Origin: CAZEJK01 sp964512045
GTDB taxonomy: Bacteria; Acidobacteriota; Thermoanaerobaculia; Thermoanaerobaculales; Sulfomarinibacteraceae
Assembly: GCA_964512045.1 (NCBI GenBank)
Contig: CAZEJK010000132.1
Coordinates: 1-14,221, forward strand
Direction of reading: 5' to 3'
DNA length: 14,221 nt
Position 1 is the stretch's first letter; every line of letters starts with the position of its first letter. This document shows positions 7,129-13,649 of the stretch, piece by piece. Made by a program: the position numbers and the translations under genes. The notes beneath the pieces were generated by a model. The model did no database searches. It saw nothing but the letters and a program-made list of their open reading frames with translations, and was not told where the DNA came from.

Positions 7129-7240
7129 CGCCGGCGTCACCAGCTCGGCGACATCGGAGTCGAGCGCGACGAGCGTGCTGTCGAGCGTCGCGAGCCGGCC
7201 CTGGCGGCAATCTGCGAGCTCCGCGTGCCGTGGGAAGTCA
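7129..7240 (-). pseudogene. Probable fragment of a PIN-domain (VapC-like) toxin
   Basis: One minus-strand frame reads 'HAELADCRQGRLATLD' followed by 'STLVALDSDVAELVTP'. This resembles the C-terminal third of VapC toxins, where a '(D)A-x-LA...GRLATLD' segment carries late acidic residues and the protein ends in a short 'v-e-l-v-p' strand. The N-terminal two thirds with the first catalytic Asp and Glu are absent. The frame continues into the promoter region of the TetR gene. It lies directly beyond the stop of the intact vapC at 7238 but in a different frame, so it is not simply that gene's tail. The assignment rests on a short motif. Confidence 0.4.
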
Positions 7241-7651
7241 ATATCTCTGCAGAGCTCGGATGGCGCCGAGGTGGCGGGCCTTTGCGATGTAGCGGGTATC
7301 AGCCGTGATGAGCGTGGCGTCGTGTGTGAGGGCAACAGCGTGGTAGAGCGTATCGAACAGGTGGTGCTCCAGATCGGTTGCCAGGTGTCCGGCGAGGACG
7401 AGCGTGTCGATCTCGGTATCCACTGTCAGCTCCATGGCGTCGAGGAGTCGGATGGAGCGCTCGACGATGCTCGGTCGAACCAGTGTGACCACGGCGGCGA
7501 CCTCGGCCAGCCAATGCGGAGGCTGGATCGGCTCCAACTCTCCCGATCGAGCTCCCTCCAGGATCTCGAGGGCGGCGTCGAGGTCGGCCTCATGATCAGG
7601 ATCTGGCAGGATCCATTTGATGGCCACGCTTGCGTCGACAACGACCCTCAC
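7238..7651 (-). CDS. vapC: PIN-domain ribonuclease toxin (VapC)
   Basis: 137 residues. PIN catalytic acids are visible as D6 (VVVDASVAIKW), E50 (HWLAEVAAV), D100 (FDTLYHAVAL) and D118 (ITADTRY). 'VVVDASVAIKW' and 'LFDTLYHAVAL' are standard VapC signatures, so it should be an active RNase toxin. The start is GTG at 7649-7651, overlapping the antitoxin's TGA as GTGA, so it is translated together with the upstream vapB. It belongs to a different PIN subgroup from the toxin at 4460-4864 and pairs with a different antitoxin type. Confidence 0.92.
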   Translation of the reverse strand: MRVVVDASVAIKWILPDPDHEADLDAALEILEGARSGELEPIQPPHWLAEVAAVVTLVRPSIVERSIRLLDAMELTVDTEIDTLVLAGHLATDLEHHLFDTLYHAVALTHDATLITADTRYIAKARHLGAIRALQRY

Positions 7652-7881
7652 GGTCGACCAGCTTCACGGGCCGCACGGATCTCCTCGGACGTCGCCGTCC
7701 CTTGCTCGCGACGCAGCTCCAAGAGCTCGTCGATGGCAGCGGCTCGACGAAGCCTGCGCTGACGTTCCTCCACAGCCTCACGCATCAGCCGTGCGATGAC
7801 GGCGCTCCTGTTCTCGCCCGCGAACGCTTCGTTGAACGCCTTCTTGATGTCCTCGGGAACGCTGAAGTTGACTGTGGGCAT
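7648..7881 (-). CDS. vapB: Ribbon-helix-helix antitoxin (VapB type)
   Basis: 77 residues from the ATG at 7881. An in-frame ATG at 7920 exists but would start inside the dispersed repeat. GGAG lies five bases upstream of the chosen start. 'MPTVNFSVPEDIKKAFNEAF' followed by 'NRSAVIARLMREAVEE' is a ribbon-helix-helix DNA-binding fold: one beta strand then two helices. The charged helical tail should bind and block the PIN toxin encoded next, with which it shares a 4-base overlap. It probably represses its own promoter, which would lie in 7882-7960, overlapping repeat copy B. Confidence 0.85.
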   Translation of the reverse strand: MPTVNFSVPEDIKKAFNEAFAGENRSAVIARLMREAVEERQRRLRRAAAIDELLELRREQGTATSEEIRAAREAGRP

Positions 7882-7901
7882 CGGTGCTCCGTTACCAACG
7901 C

Positions 7902-7956
7902 GGCCGCGGGCCGCAATCAAAGGAATGCTCCGGTCGTGCCGATCCCGCGCCCGCGT
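7902..7956 (+). repeat. 55-bp dispersed repeat, copy B (plus orientation)
   Basis: This matches copy A (5009-5063, minus) at 45 of 55 positions without gaps. It sits 20 bases upstream of the vapB start on the opposite strand. Together with the four preceding bases the unit begins ACGCGG (7898-7903) and ends CCGCGT (7951-7956), a 6-bp terminal inverted repeat, which suggests a small mobile or structured element. Confidence 0.75.
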
Positions 7957-8083
7957 AGCTGTAAGGTACTATTTTTTAGCATTTAGCTTCCCCGCCCACC
8001 CATCGGCCCTCGCTGCGAACTCCTCCAACACCCTTCGATGCCTGAAGCTCGCAGAGCATGCATTGGGGAGGGAGGGCGGCATT

Positions 8084-8125
8084 CTGAACTCTGAACTCTG
8101 AACTCTGAACTCTCACCTCTGAGCT
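8084..8125. repeat. Heptamer tandem array (CTGAACT)n
   Basis: Four perfect copies of CTGAACT (8084-8111) are followed by two degenerate copies, CTCACCT and CTGAGCT, giving six 7-bp units. The array sits in non-coding DNA. Arrays of this kind change copy number readily by slippage. I see no gene that it would control directly. Confidence 0.9.
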
Positions 8126-8213
8126 TTGCCTCGCTTTTTCGAAGATGCGGGAGACTAGAGCCGTTAAAATCTACGTACTCCTCGATTATGCTTTCGTGTG
8201 TTGCCTGTGTCAA

Positions 8214-8278
8214 CCGGTTTACCGCAGGTCTCGTCCGCTGAGGCGAACCGGATTTCGGTGGAGCAGCCAAAGCCACCG
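8214..8278. other. Two adjacent imperfect stem-loops
   Basis: The first is 14 positions per arm (8214-8227 with 8238-8251), 12 of them paired if one G-U pair is counted, and a 10-base loop. The second has CGGTGG (8256-8261) paired with CCACCG (8273-8278). No flanking T tract or known riboswitch core was recognised. Confidence 0.35.
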
Positions 8279-8450
8279 GAAGAGCGTGGCCGGTTGCTCC
8301 ATCCCGACGCGTGTGCAAGTGGTAGCCGACCGATTCCCAGTGCGCAGAGACGCGAGTTGACCCGGTGTTCGAGCAGCGCCGGGTCATTGACAACATGACC
8401 TGGGCGATCGACCGCGCAATCCAGCACGAGATGGTGGACGACGCGGGGTG

Positions 8451-8481
8451 AGCCGGGCATGCTCCGGTGGCGTGCCCGGCT
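8451..8481 (-). terminator. Strong stem-loop after the secreted-protein gene
   Basis: AGCCGGGCA (8451-8459) is perfectly complementary to TGCCCGGCT (8473-8481), and the stem extends by one wobble and one further pair to 11 pairs with a 9-base loop. It starts 10 bases beyond the stop codon of the minus-strand gene. It lacks a following T tract, so it may be a non-canonical terminator or a 3'-end-stabilising hairpin. Confidence 0.55.
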
Positions 8482-8491
8482 GTCCCGAGAG

Positions 8492-9793
8492 CTACATCCC
8501 GGCGGTGTAGATCGCGTCGCCGCTGCTTTGATCCACAACCGACAGGTACGCGCGGAACGAGCCGCCCGCGGAGGTCCGCGTCACGGTGATGGCTCCACCG
8601 TTGATGCTCGAGGCGCCCAGGTTCGTCACCGACGTCTGCCGCTGCTCGTATGGCTGCAGCGTCCAGGTCGTGATCTCGAGGACCTGTCCGTCCCTTCCAG
8701 TGAGCCGCAGCGAGAGCTCGAGCGTCGAGCTCGAGGTGTTGAGGACGCCGACGTTGGTTCGGCGTGCGGAGTTCTGGAAGATGCCTGGCAGCACCACCGC
8801 GTTGGCGATACCTGCAGGTACCGCCGGTAATCCCTGTCCGTAGACACCGGCGCCGCTTGGGCTCGGTGTGAACGTCGTGGTGGTGGCGCGAACCAGAGTG
8901 GCTGGTAGCTCCGCTGCATTCGAGGTCGCAACGATGTACAGACCTCCGGTCTTGCCCGTGCCGCCGACAGCAGCCACGAGATCCGTCACCTCGAGAAAGC
9001 CGCCGGCCGGTACGGTGCCGATCGATGTCAACGAGGTGAGCGCCGCGGTGTTGTCCTGGCCCGGAGGCAGGAGAGCGGCGGTCAGCTGGACAGGGAAGTC
9101 CACCTGATTGGCGAACCAGCCGGTGGTCGACCAGTAGGTGTTGTTGTTGCCGGCGGCGGCCGCAGCGGCGGGTACGAACAGGACCTGCTGCCCCTGAGTT
9201 GCACCGACCTGCTGAAACACGATGTCATCGAACAGCGCGATACCTGGAATGGTCTCGTTGTCGAGAGCCGGTGTTCCGACGAGGAGCCATAGCCGAGCGG
9301 TCACGGCGCCGTAGGGTGCGACCACGGTGTCGGTCTCTCTGAGCCATGCGTTGAAGCCCAGCCCCCAATCGCTGAGCCAATCGTTGTCGAGCACTCCGTT
9401 GTCCTTGTCGAGCCACTCGATCCGCATCCGCGCTGAGTTGGCGGTGTTGTTGGTGTCCGTGGGCAGCATGACGCTGGCCTCGGCGGTGTACTGGACGCCG
9501 CTCGCCACCGTCACGTCTTGGTAGCAGCCACCGAGGCTCCCGTTCCAGAACGACATGCTCACCTGAAGAGATCCCGCGCCCGAGCCACCCGTCAGCGAGC
9601 TCCCTGCGTTGGATCGGTGCGCAATCTCGACGTCGGTGGTGTCGGCGGCGATCTGCCAGCCTGTAATGTCGTGGTTGAACTCGGCGTTGGTCACCAGGTT
9701 CTGTGCGGTGGCGGCCCCGGCGAACACGAAAATCACGAAAGCCAGACACAGTACGGTCGAGGACAGTTGCGGTTTGTTAGCCTGGTGGGTCAT
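8492..9793 (-). CDS. Secreted protein of unknown function with carbohydrate-binding-like N-terminal domain
   Basis: 433 residues from the ATG at 9793; AGGAG at 9801-9805 lies 7 bases upstream. A further in-frame ATG at 9799 is too close to that site. A Sec signal peptide is clear: Lys at 7, a hydrophobic core 'VLCLAFVIFVFAGAATA' and probable cleavage before 'QNLVTNAEF'. The next roughly 185 residues ('LVTNAEFNHDITGWQ', 'YTAEASVMLP', 'FDDIVFQQ') look like a CBM4/9-type jelly roll of the kind that often binds sugars. An Ala/Gly/Asn-rich linker follows. The C-terminal half (about 200 residues) is Ser/Thr-rich beta structure ('NVGVLNTSSSTLELSLRLTG') ending 'DAIYTAGM'. It has no catalytic motif I recognise, no membrane anchor and no LPxTG. 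It should be exported to the periplasm or outside. The jelly-roll call is pattern-based. Confidence 0.8.
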   Translation of the reverse strand: MTHQANKPQLSSTVLCLAFVIFVFAGAATAQNLVTNAEFNHDITGWQIAADTTDVEIAHRSNAGSSLTGGSGAGSLQVSMSFWNGSLGGCYQDVTVASGVQYTAEASVMLPTDTNNTANSARMRIEWLDKDNGVLDNDWLSDWGLGFNAWLRETDTVVAPYGAVTARLWLLVGTPALDNETIPGIALFDDIVFQQVGATQGQQVLFVPAAAAAAGNNNTYWSTTGWFANQVDFPVQLTAALLPPGQDNTAALTSLTSIGTVPAGGFLEVTDLVAAVGGTGKTGGLYIVATSNAAELPATLVRATTTTFTPSPSGAGVYGQGLPAVPAGIANAVVLPGIFQNSARRTNVGVLNTSSSTLELSLRLTGRDGQVLEITTWTLQPYEQRQTSVTNLGASSINGGAITVTRTSAGGSFRAYLSVVDQSSGDAIYTAGM

Positions 9794-10080
9794 GTCCATT
9801 CTCCTTTGTGGTCCGTCGTTGCAGGGTCTATCAGCAGGCGGTCGCACTACGGATTCTCCCCGCTTTGCCGCTGCTATCGCAAGATCTGGACCATGCCCCG
9901 CAACTGGGCACAACCGTGGTCGAAACGGGCCGTGGCAGCGGCTTGGGCGACACGAAGCTGTCATCCAGGGTCGCGTGCTCGAGACACCACGTCTCAGCTT
10001 TGCGACAGCCGCACTCCTTTGTTGCGCTGCCGAGTCTCGTAGTACCATGAGCGTATCGCGAAAAGCAGGGGGTGCGTGCC
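9794..10080. other. Divergent intergenic region
   Basis: About 285 bases separate the start of the secreted-protein gene (minus) from that of flotillin (plus), so both promoters should be here. I found no -35/-10 pair good enough to report. A small bulged hairpin lies at 9977-9998 (GAGAC 9981-9985 with GTCTC 9991-9995, flanked by GCT and AGC). Confidence 0.45.
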
Positions 10081-11565
10081 GTGTTCGAGACTGCTCTGAC
10101 CGTGCTCGTGGTTGTGGTGGTGGTCGGGTTTGCGGCCTATGTCGTCGTGCGCTGGCGGTGGAAGAAGGCGGGTCCTGACGAGGCCCTGATCGTCTACGGT
10201 CACCGCAAGCTCTTCGGCAAGAAGGTCACGGACGAGGCCGGAGAGGTTCAGGGTTTCCGCATCGTTCGAGGCGGCGGTACGTTCGTGCTGCCGGCGTGGG
10301 AGCAGTTCGAGTTTCTGTCGCTGCGGATGATGACCCTCGACATCGACCTGCGCCATGTCTATACCGTGCAGGGAATTCCGATCAACGTGAAGGCTGTGGC
10401 TCAGGTCAAGGTCAAGGGCGACGACCAGCATGTGCGCAAAGCGGCCGAAGGGTTCTTGGGCGTGCCGCCCGAGACCATTCGCGACACCATCAAGGAGACC
10501 GTGGCCGGCCACCTCCGCGGCATCATCGGAACCCTGACGTTGGAGGAGCTCTACCGCGATCAGAAGCGGTTTCAGGACAGTGTGCGCGAGGAGGCGCATC
10601 GCGACCTCGAAGGGATGGGCTTCGAGTTCAAGTCGTTCGTTTTTCAGGAGATTCAGGACGACGAAGGCTACTTGAACGCCCTCGGCCAGCCGAAGATCCA
10701 GGAGGCGCTGAAGAACGCCCGGATGGCCACCGCCGATGCCGACCGCGACGCCAAGATCCAGGAGGAGTCGGCCCGCCAGCAGAAGGAGCAGAAGCGGTTC
10801 GGCGTGGACACGGAGATTGCCGACGCCGAGAAGCTGCTCGCGCTCAAGAAGGCCTCCATCCGCAAGGAGGTGGACGTGGCCGACGCCCAGGCGGTCAAGG
10901 CCGGCGAGATGGAGCTGAAGCTCCAGGACATCAAGATCGCCGAGCAGGAGGTGGAGCGTCAGAAGCTCGAGCTCAACGCGGTGGTGCGCGAGAAGGCCGA
11001 TGCTGGGATGTACGAGCAGCAACGCTCTGCCGATGCGTGCCAGTACCAGGTGGAGCGCGAGGCTGCGGCCGAGCGCAAGCGGCGTGAGGAGGTGGCCGCT
11101 GCGCTGATCGCGGAAGGCAGGGCCAAGGCCGAGGCCGAGTCGGTGCAGCGGCGCGAGATCGGCGTGGCGGAAGCGGAGGCGATCCGCGCCAAGGGCGAGG
11201 CGGAGGCGGAGGCGCGCCGTCTGCTCGCCGAGGCGCTCAAGCTGTACAACGAGGCGGGTCTTTCAATCGAGGCGCTCAAGGTGCTGCCGGAGATCGCCGC
11301 TGCAGTCTCCGAGCCCCTGGCGCGTGCCGGCTCGACGACGATCATCTCCCAGGGCGGAGCGGACGGGCACGGGACTGGAACCGTCAAGCTGACCGAGGAC
11401 GTGGTGCAGGTGCTCGGTCAGCTGAGCCCGATCATGGAGCAGCTGGCCGGCGTGGACCTGCGCAGCTTCCTGCGTGACATCTCGAAGCTGCCAGGATCGG
11501 TGATCTCGGGTGGTGGGCTGCGCTCTGAGGCTGAGGACGACAGCTCCGCGGTGACCGGGCCGTAG
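10081..11565 (+). CDS. floT: Flotillin-like SPFH-domain membrane scaffold protein
   Basis: 494 residues. It is very like Bacillus FloT/YuaG in layout: an N-terminal membrane segment (about residues 4-23), then 'AGPDEALIVYG', 'FRIVRGGGTFVLP', and an SPFH domain with 'GHLRGIIGTLTLEELY' and 'GYLNALGQPKIQEALKNA'. A long Ala/Glu/Lys-rich coiled coil follows (about 205-390), then a conserved C-terminal region ('SIEALKVLPEIAAAVSEPL'). Flotillins form large membrane-bound assemblies that organise membrane domains and affect fluidity and protein complexes. The GTG at 10081 is chosen because the G-rich Shine-Dalgarno (10067-10072) lies eight bases before it; the in-frame GTG at 10072 overlaps that site. 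The usual NfeD-type partner is not adjacent. An unrecognised gene follows 14 bases later. Confidence 0.92.
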   Translation: MFETALTVLVVVVVVGFAAYVVVRWRWKKAGPDEALIVYGHRKLFGKKVTDEAGEVQGFRIVRGGGTFVLPAWEQFEFLSLRMMTLDIDLRHVYTVQGIPINVKAVAQVKVKGDDQHVRKAAEGFLGVPPETIRDTIKETVAGHLRGIIGTLTLEELYRDQKRFQDSVREEAHRDLEGMGFEFKSFVFQEIQDDEGYLNALGQPKIQEALKNARMATADADRDAKIQEESARQQKEQKRFGVDTEIADAEKLLALKKASIRKEVDVADAQAVKAGEMELKLQDIKIAEQEVERQKLELNAVVREKADAGMYEQQRSADACQYQVEREAAAERKRREEVAAALIAEGRAKAEAESVQRREIGVAEAEAIRAKGEAEAEARRLLAEALKLYNEAGLSIEALKVLPEIAAAVSEPLARAGSTTIISQGGADGHGTGTVKLTEDVVQVLGQLSPIMEQLAGVDLRSFLRDISKLPGSVISGGGLRSEAEDDSSAVTGP

Positions 11566-11579
11566 GGACGACGGCTGCG

Positions 11580-12590
11580 ATGGCGAGCACCACCGAGCTG
11601 GCAGCGCTGATCCATCAGCTGCGCGGCGCCTCGAAGCTCCAGCGCCTGAAGCTGCTCGCCCTGGCGTGGCGGCAGCTCAGAGCGCTCAGCGCCTACGACC
11701 TCAAGGTGCTGGCGCGGGAGGCCGGAATCGAGGGCCTCGAGCGGCTGCTTGAGGAGCTGCGCGATCGCGAGGGGATCAACCCCGCAGCGCTGTTGCGGGC
11801 GATCGAGCAGGCGGTGAACGCCGACCCGTCCGCGCTGCGGGCGCTGCTCCACGATGTATCGTCGGCCCATTCGGACCCCGAGAGAGTGAGCGAGGCAAAG
11901 GCGCTCGCCGAGCGCTGGCTGGCGGAGGCGGTCGGGCCGCTGGAGCCCGAGCCCGTGACGGTCGAGCCCCTTGAGGATCGGATCGAGCCGGAGCCCGGCG
12001 TGCGCGGACCGGTGCCGCCCTCACCGTCGGCTGCGGCAGCGCGGCCAGAACCACCCGCTCTCGCAAACTCCGAACGGGCGGCGCCAGAAAGGGCGTTGCC
12101 CGCAGCATTGGAGTCGGTCACGCCAGGGCCGGCGGTTGCGTCCTCGACGCAGGCGCGCGAGGCGCGCGAGCCGGAGCCTCGACGGCCGGATCGCCTCGTC
12201 CAGAACGGTCGCAGTGAGCGCTTTGCAGAGGAGCTCGAGGCTGCGGTGACAGCTCGTCAGAAGCTGCGGGTGGTTCACGCGTGGTCTGGCCGGCCGCGAG
12301 CGTTGGCCGACGAGAATCTCGTGGCTGCACTGAGCGGGCTGCCGAGCGGGTGGGTCCGCCGCCGGGCGCTCGCCGCGGTACTTCGAGCCGGGGTGCCAGC
12401 AGATCTGGATGCGGCCTGTCGCCTGATCGAGCAGATCGCGAAGTCGCCCACCACGCGGCTGTGGGCGTACACCGAGCTGGCGCAACGGGCAACAGGGGAG
12501 CTGCTCACAGCGGACGTGATGCAAGCGGCGGACTTGCCGGCACGCCTTCGGCGAAGGCTGCACAACCGTCTGCACCTCCGAGCTGGGTAG
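11580..12590 (+). CDS. Unrecognised helical protein in operon with flotillin
   Basis: 336 residues; I do not recognise a family. Residues 1-118 are predicted by eye to be alpha-helical and rich in Leu/Ala/Arg ('LQRLKLLALAWRQLRALSAY', 'LAREAGIEGLERLLEELRDR'). Residues about 118-205 are a Pro/Glu/Ala-rich linker with 'EPEP' runs, likely disordered. Residues about 210-336 form a second helical domain ('RSERFAEELEAAVTARQKLR', 'SGWVRRRALAAVLRAGVPAD') that could be HEAT-like. There is no signal peptide or membrane segment, so it should be cytoplasmic, on the same side as flotillin's coiled coil. Starting 14 bases after the flotillin stop with only a weak GGACG site, it is probably co-transcribed with flotillin. 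A physical partner or regulator of flotillin is the simplest guess. Confidence 0.75.
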   Translation: MASTTELAALIHQLRGASKLQRLKLLALAWRQLRALSAYDLKVLAREAGIEGLERLLEELRDREGINPAALLRAIEQAVNADPSALRALLHDVSSAHSDPERVSEAKALAERWLAEAVGPLEPEPVTVEPLEDRIEPEPGVRGPVPPSPSAAAARPEPPALANSERAAPERALPAALESVTPGPAVASSTQAREAREPEPRRPDRLVQNGRSERFAEELEAAVTARQKLRVVHAWSGRPRALADENLVAALSGLPSGWVRRRALAAVLRAGVPADLDAACRLIEQIAKSPTTRLWAYTELAQRATGELLTADVMQAADLPARLRRRLHNRLHLRAG

Positions 12591-12645
12591 CATCGGCGCG
12601 CGCAGCTTTGGCACCAGCCTGCCGTCGCGGTACTCTACGCACCGG

Positions 12646-13461
12646 ATGACGGGGATGACACCACAGCTGCGTGATGAGCTCACAGGTCGCTTCGCGGCGT
12701 ACGTTGAGCAGTTCCGCTCAGCGGATCCGGAGACCGACCGCGCGATCCGGCTGAAGGTCGACCACACCTGGCGGGTCGTCAGTGCGATCGCCTGGCTGGC
12801 CAGGCGCCTCGGGTTGTCGTCCGAGCAGGTGGCTCTCGCAGAGGTGATGGCGCTGCTGCACGATGTTGGCCGCTTCCGCCAGTACCAGCTCTACGGGACC
12901 TACCTCGACGTGCGCACCGAGAACCACGCGCTCCTGGGGATCCGCGTGATCGAGGAGGAGCGACTGCTGGAGAGCGTGTCGACGAAGGAACGGCATCTCA
13001 TCCATGCTGCCGTGGCCGCGCACAACCTGGCTCGGTTGCCGACGGACGCGGATGCCGAAACACTCCTGTACATGCGTCTCCTGCGCGATGCGGACAAGCT
13101 CGACATCTGGAAGGTCGTGCTGGACCACTACTACGACCGGGCCGAGGAGCCGAGCGTCGCAGTCGGCCTCGGCCTCCCCGACAGGCCGGAGTGCTCCGCG
13201 CGAGTGCTCGAGGCTGCTCAGCGGGGCAGGCTCGTGGCGTTCGAGGACATCGTGACCCTGACGGACTTCAAGCTCATGCAGCTCAGCTGGGTGTTCGACC
13301 TCAACTTCGAGCCCACCTTCGAGTGGGTGCGGCGCGAGCGGTATGTGGAGCAGATGGCCGGTGTGCTTCCGGACACCGAGCCTGTTCGCGATCTGCTTGC
13401 CGCTGCACATGAGCACGTGGCCAGTCATGCCCCGGTCCGTGCAGTCGCGCATGGCGGGTGA
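12646..13461 (+). CDS. HD-domain metal-dependent hydrolase
   Basis: 271 residues. The HD-superfamily pattern is complete: H40 ('VDHTWRVV'), H72-D73 ('ALLHDVGRFRQYQLYG'), H120 ('HLIHAAVAAHN') and D148/D150 ('LLRDADKLDIWK'). These proteins bind one or two metal ions and usually cleave phosphate esters, often of nucleotides. The substrate cannot be told from sequence. The C-terminal third ('TLTDFKLMQLSWVFDLNFEP') resembles that of HD proteins of similar length in many bacteria. The start is uncertain: ATG 12646 or ATG 12655, neither with a good ribosome site. It lies 55 bases after the unrecognised gene on the same strand, so it may belong to the flotillin transcript, but the gap also allows its own promoter. 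Confidence 0.88.
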   Translation: MTGMTPQLRDELTGRFAAYVEQFRSADPETDRAIRLKVDHTWRVVSAIAWLARRLGLSSEQVALAEVMALLHDVGRFRQYQLYGTYLDVRTENHALLGIRVIEEERLLESVSTKERHLIHAAVAAHNLARLPTDADAETLLYMRLLRDADKLDIWKVVLDHYYDRAEEPSVAVGLGLPDRPECSARVLEAAQRGRLVAFEDIVTLTDFKLMQLSWVFDLNFEPTFEWVRRERYVEQMAGVLPDTEPVRDLLAAAHEHVASHAPVRAVAHGG

Positions 13462-13649
13462 TCCGGCTGTCACGGTTCCACGTCCGCGGAGCAATGAGCG
13501 GTCGACGCCGTGATCGTGAGTCTCTTCGAATCAGCGTGACAGCGCCATCCGGTCCCGGCTGTTGCGCTGTCGCCACTGCCACCCGTTCCGTGCGCTCGTG
13601 CCGAGTCACTCCGGAGTCCGTGTGCGCCTCCTCGGCAGGCTCGACCCGG
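13462..13649. other. Spacer between convergent genes
   Basis: About 190 bases between the HD-domain gene and the end of the DGSG-repeat gene. I see no gene, strong hairpin or terminator in it. Confidence 0.5.

Larger units (their letters stand above)
7957..8491. other. Gene-free, repeat- and hairpin-rich stretch
   Basis: About 535 bases between vapB and the secreted-protein gene. From left to right it holds an AT-rich patch with a T6 run (7966-7989), a heptamer tandem array (8084-8125), two adjacent hairpins (8214-8251 and 8256-8278) and a strong hairpin beyond the stop of the secreted-protein gene (8451-8481). Short open frames here show no recognisable protein motif. No tRNA or rRNA was seen. 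Confidence 0.6.

Noticed and set aside
6461..7762. 433-residue open frame on the plus strand
   Set aside because: It runs antisense across the TetR gene, its promoter and vapC, all of which have strong family motifs on the other strand.
7966..7989. AT-rich patch with T6 as a terminator for a plus-strand transcript
   Set aside because: No plus-strand gene lies upstream and no hairpin directly precedes the T run.
8084..8125. CRISPR array
   Set aside because: Units are contiguous 7-mers without spacers.
8326..8452. Short plus-strand frame ending 'DNMTWAIDRAIQHEMVDDAG'
   Set aside because: It looks protein-like but has no start with a ribosome site and no family I recognise; it may be a gene remnant, but support is too thin.
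9994..11022. 342-residue minus-strand frame opposite flotillin
   Set aside because: Leu/His-rich text is the complement of the Glu/Lys-rich coiled coil; no independent protein motif.
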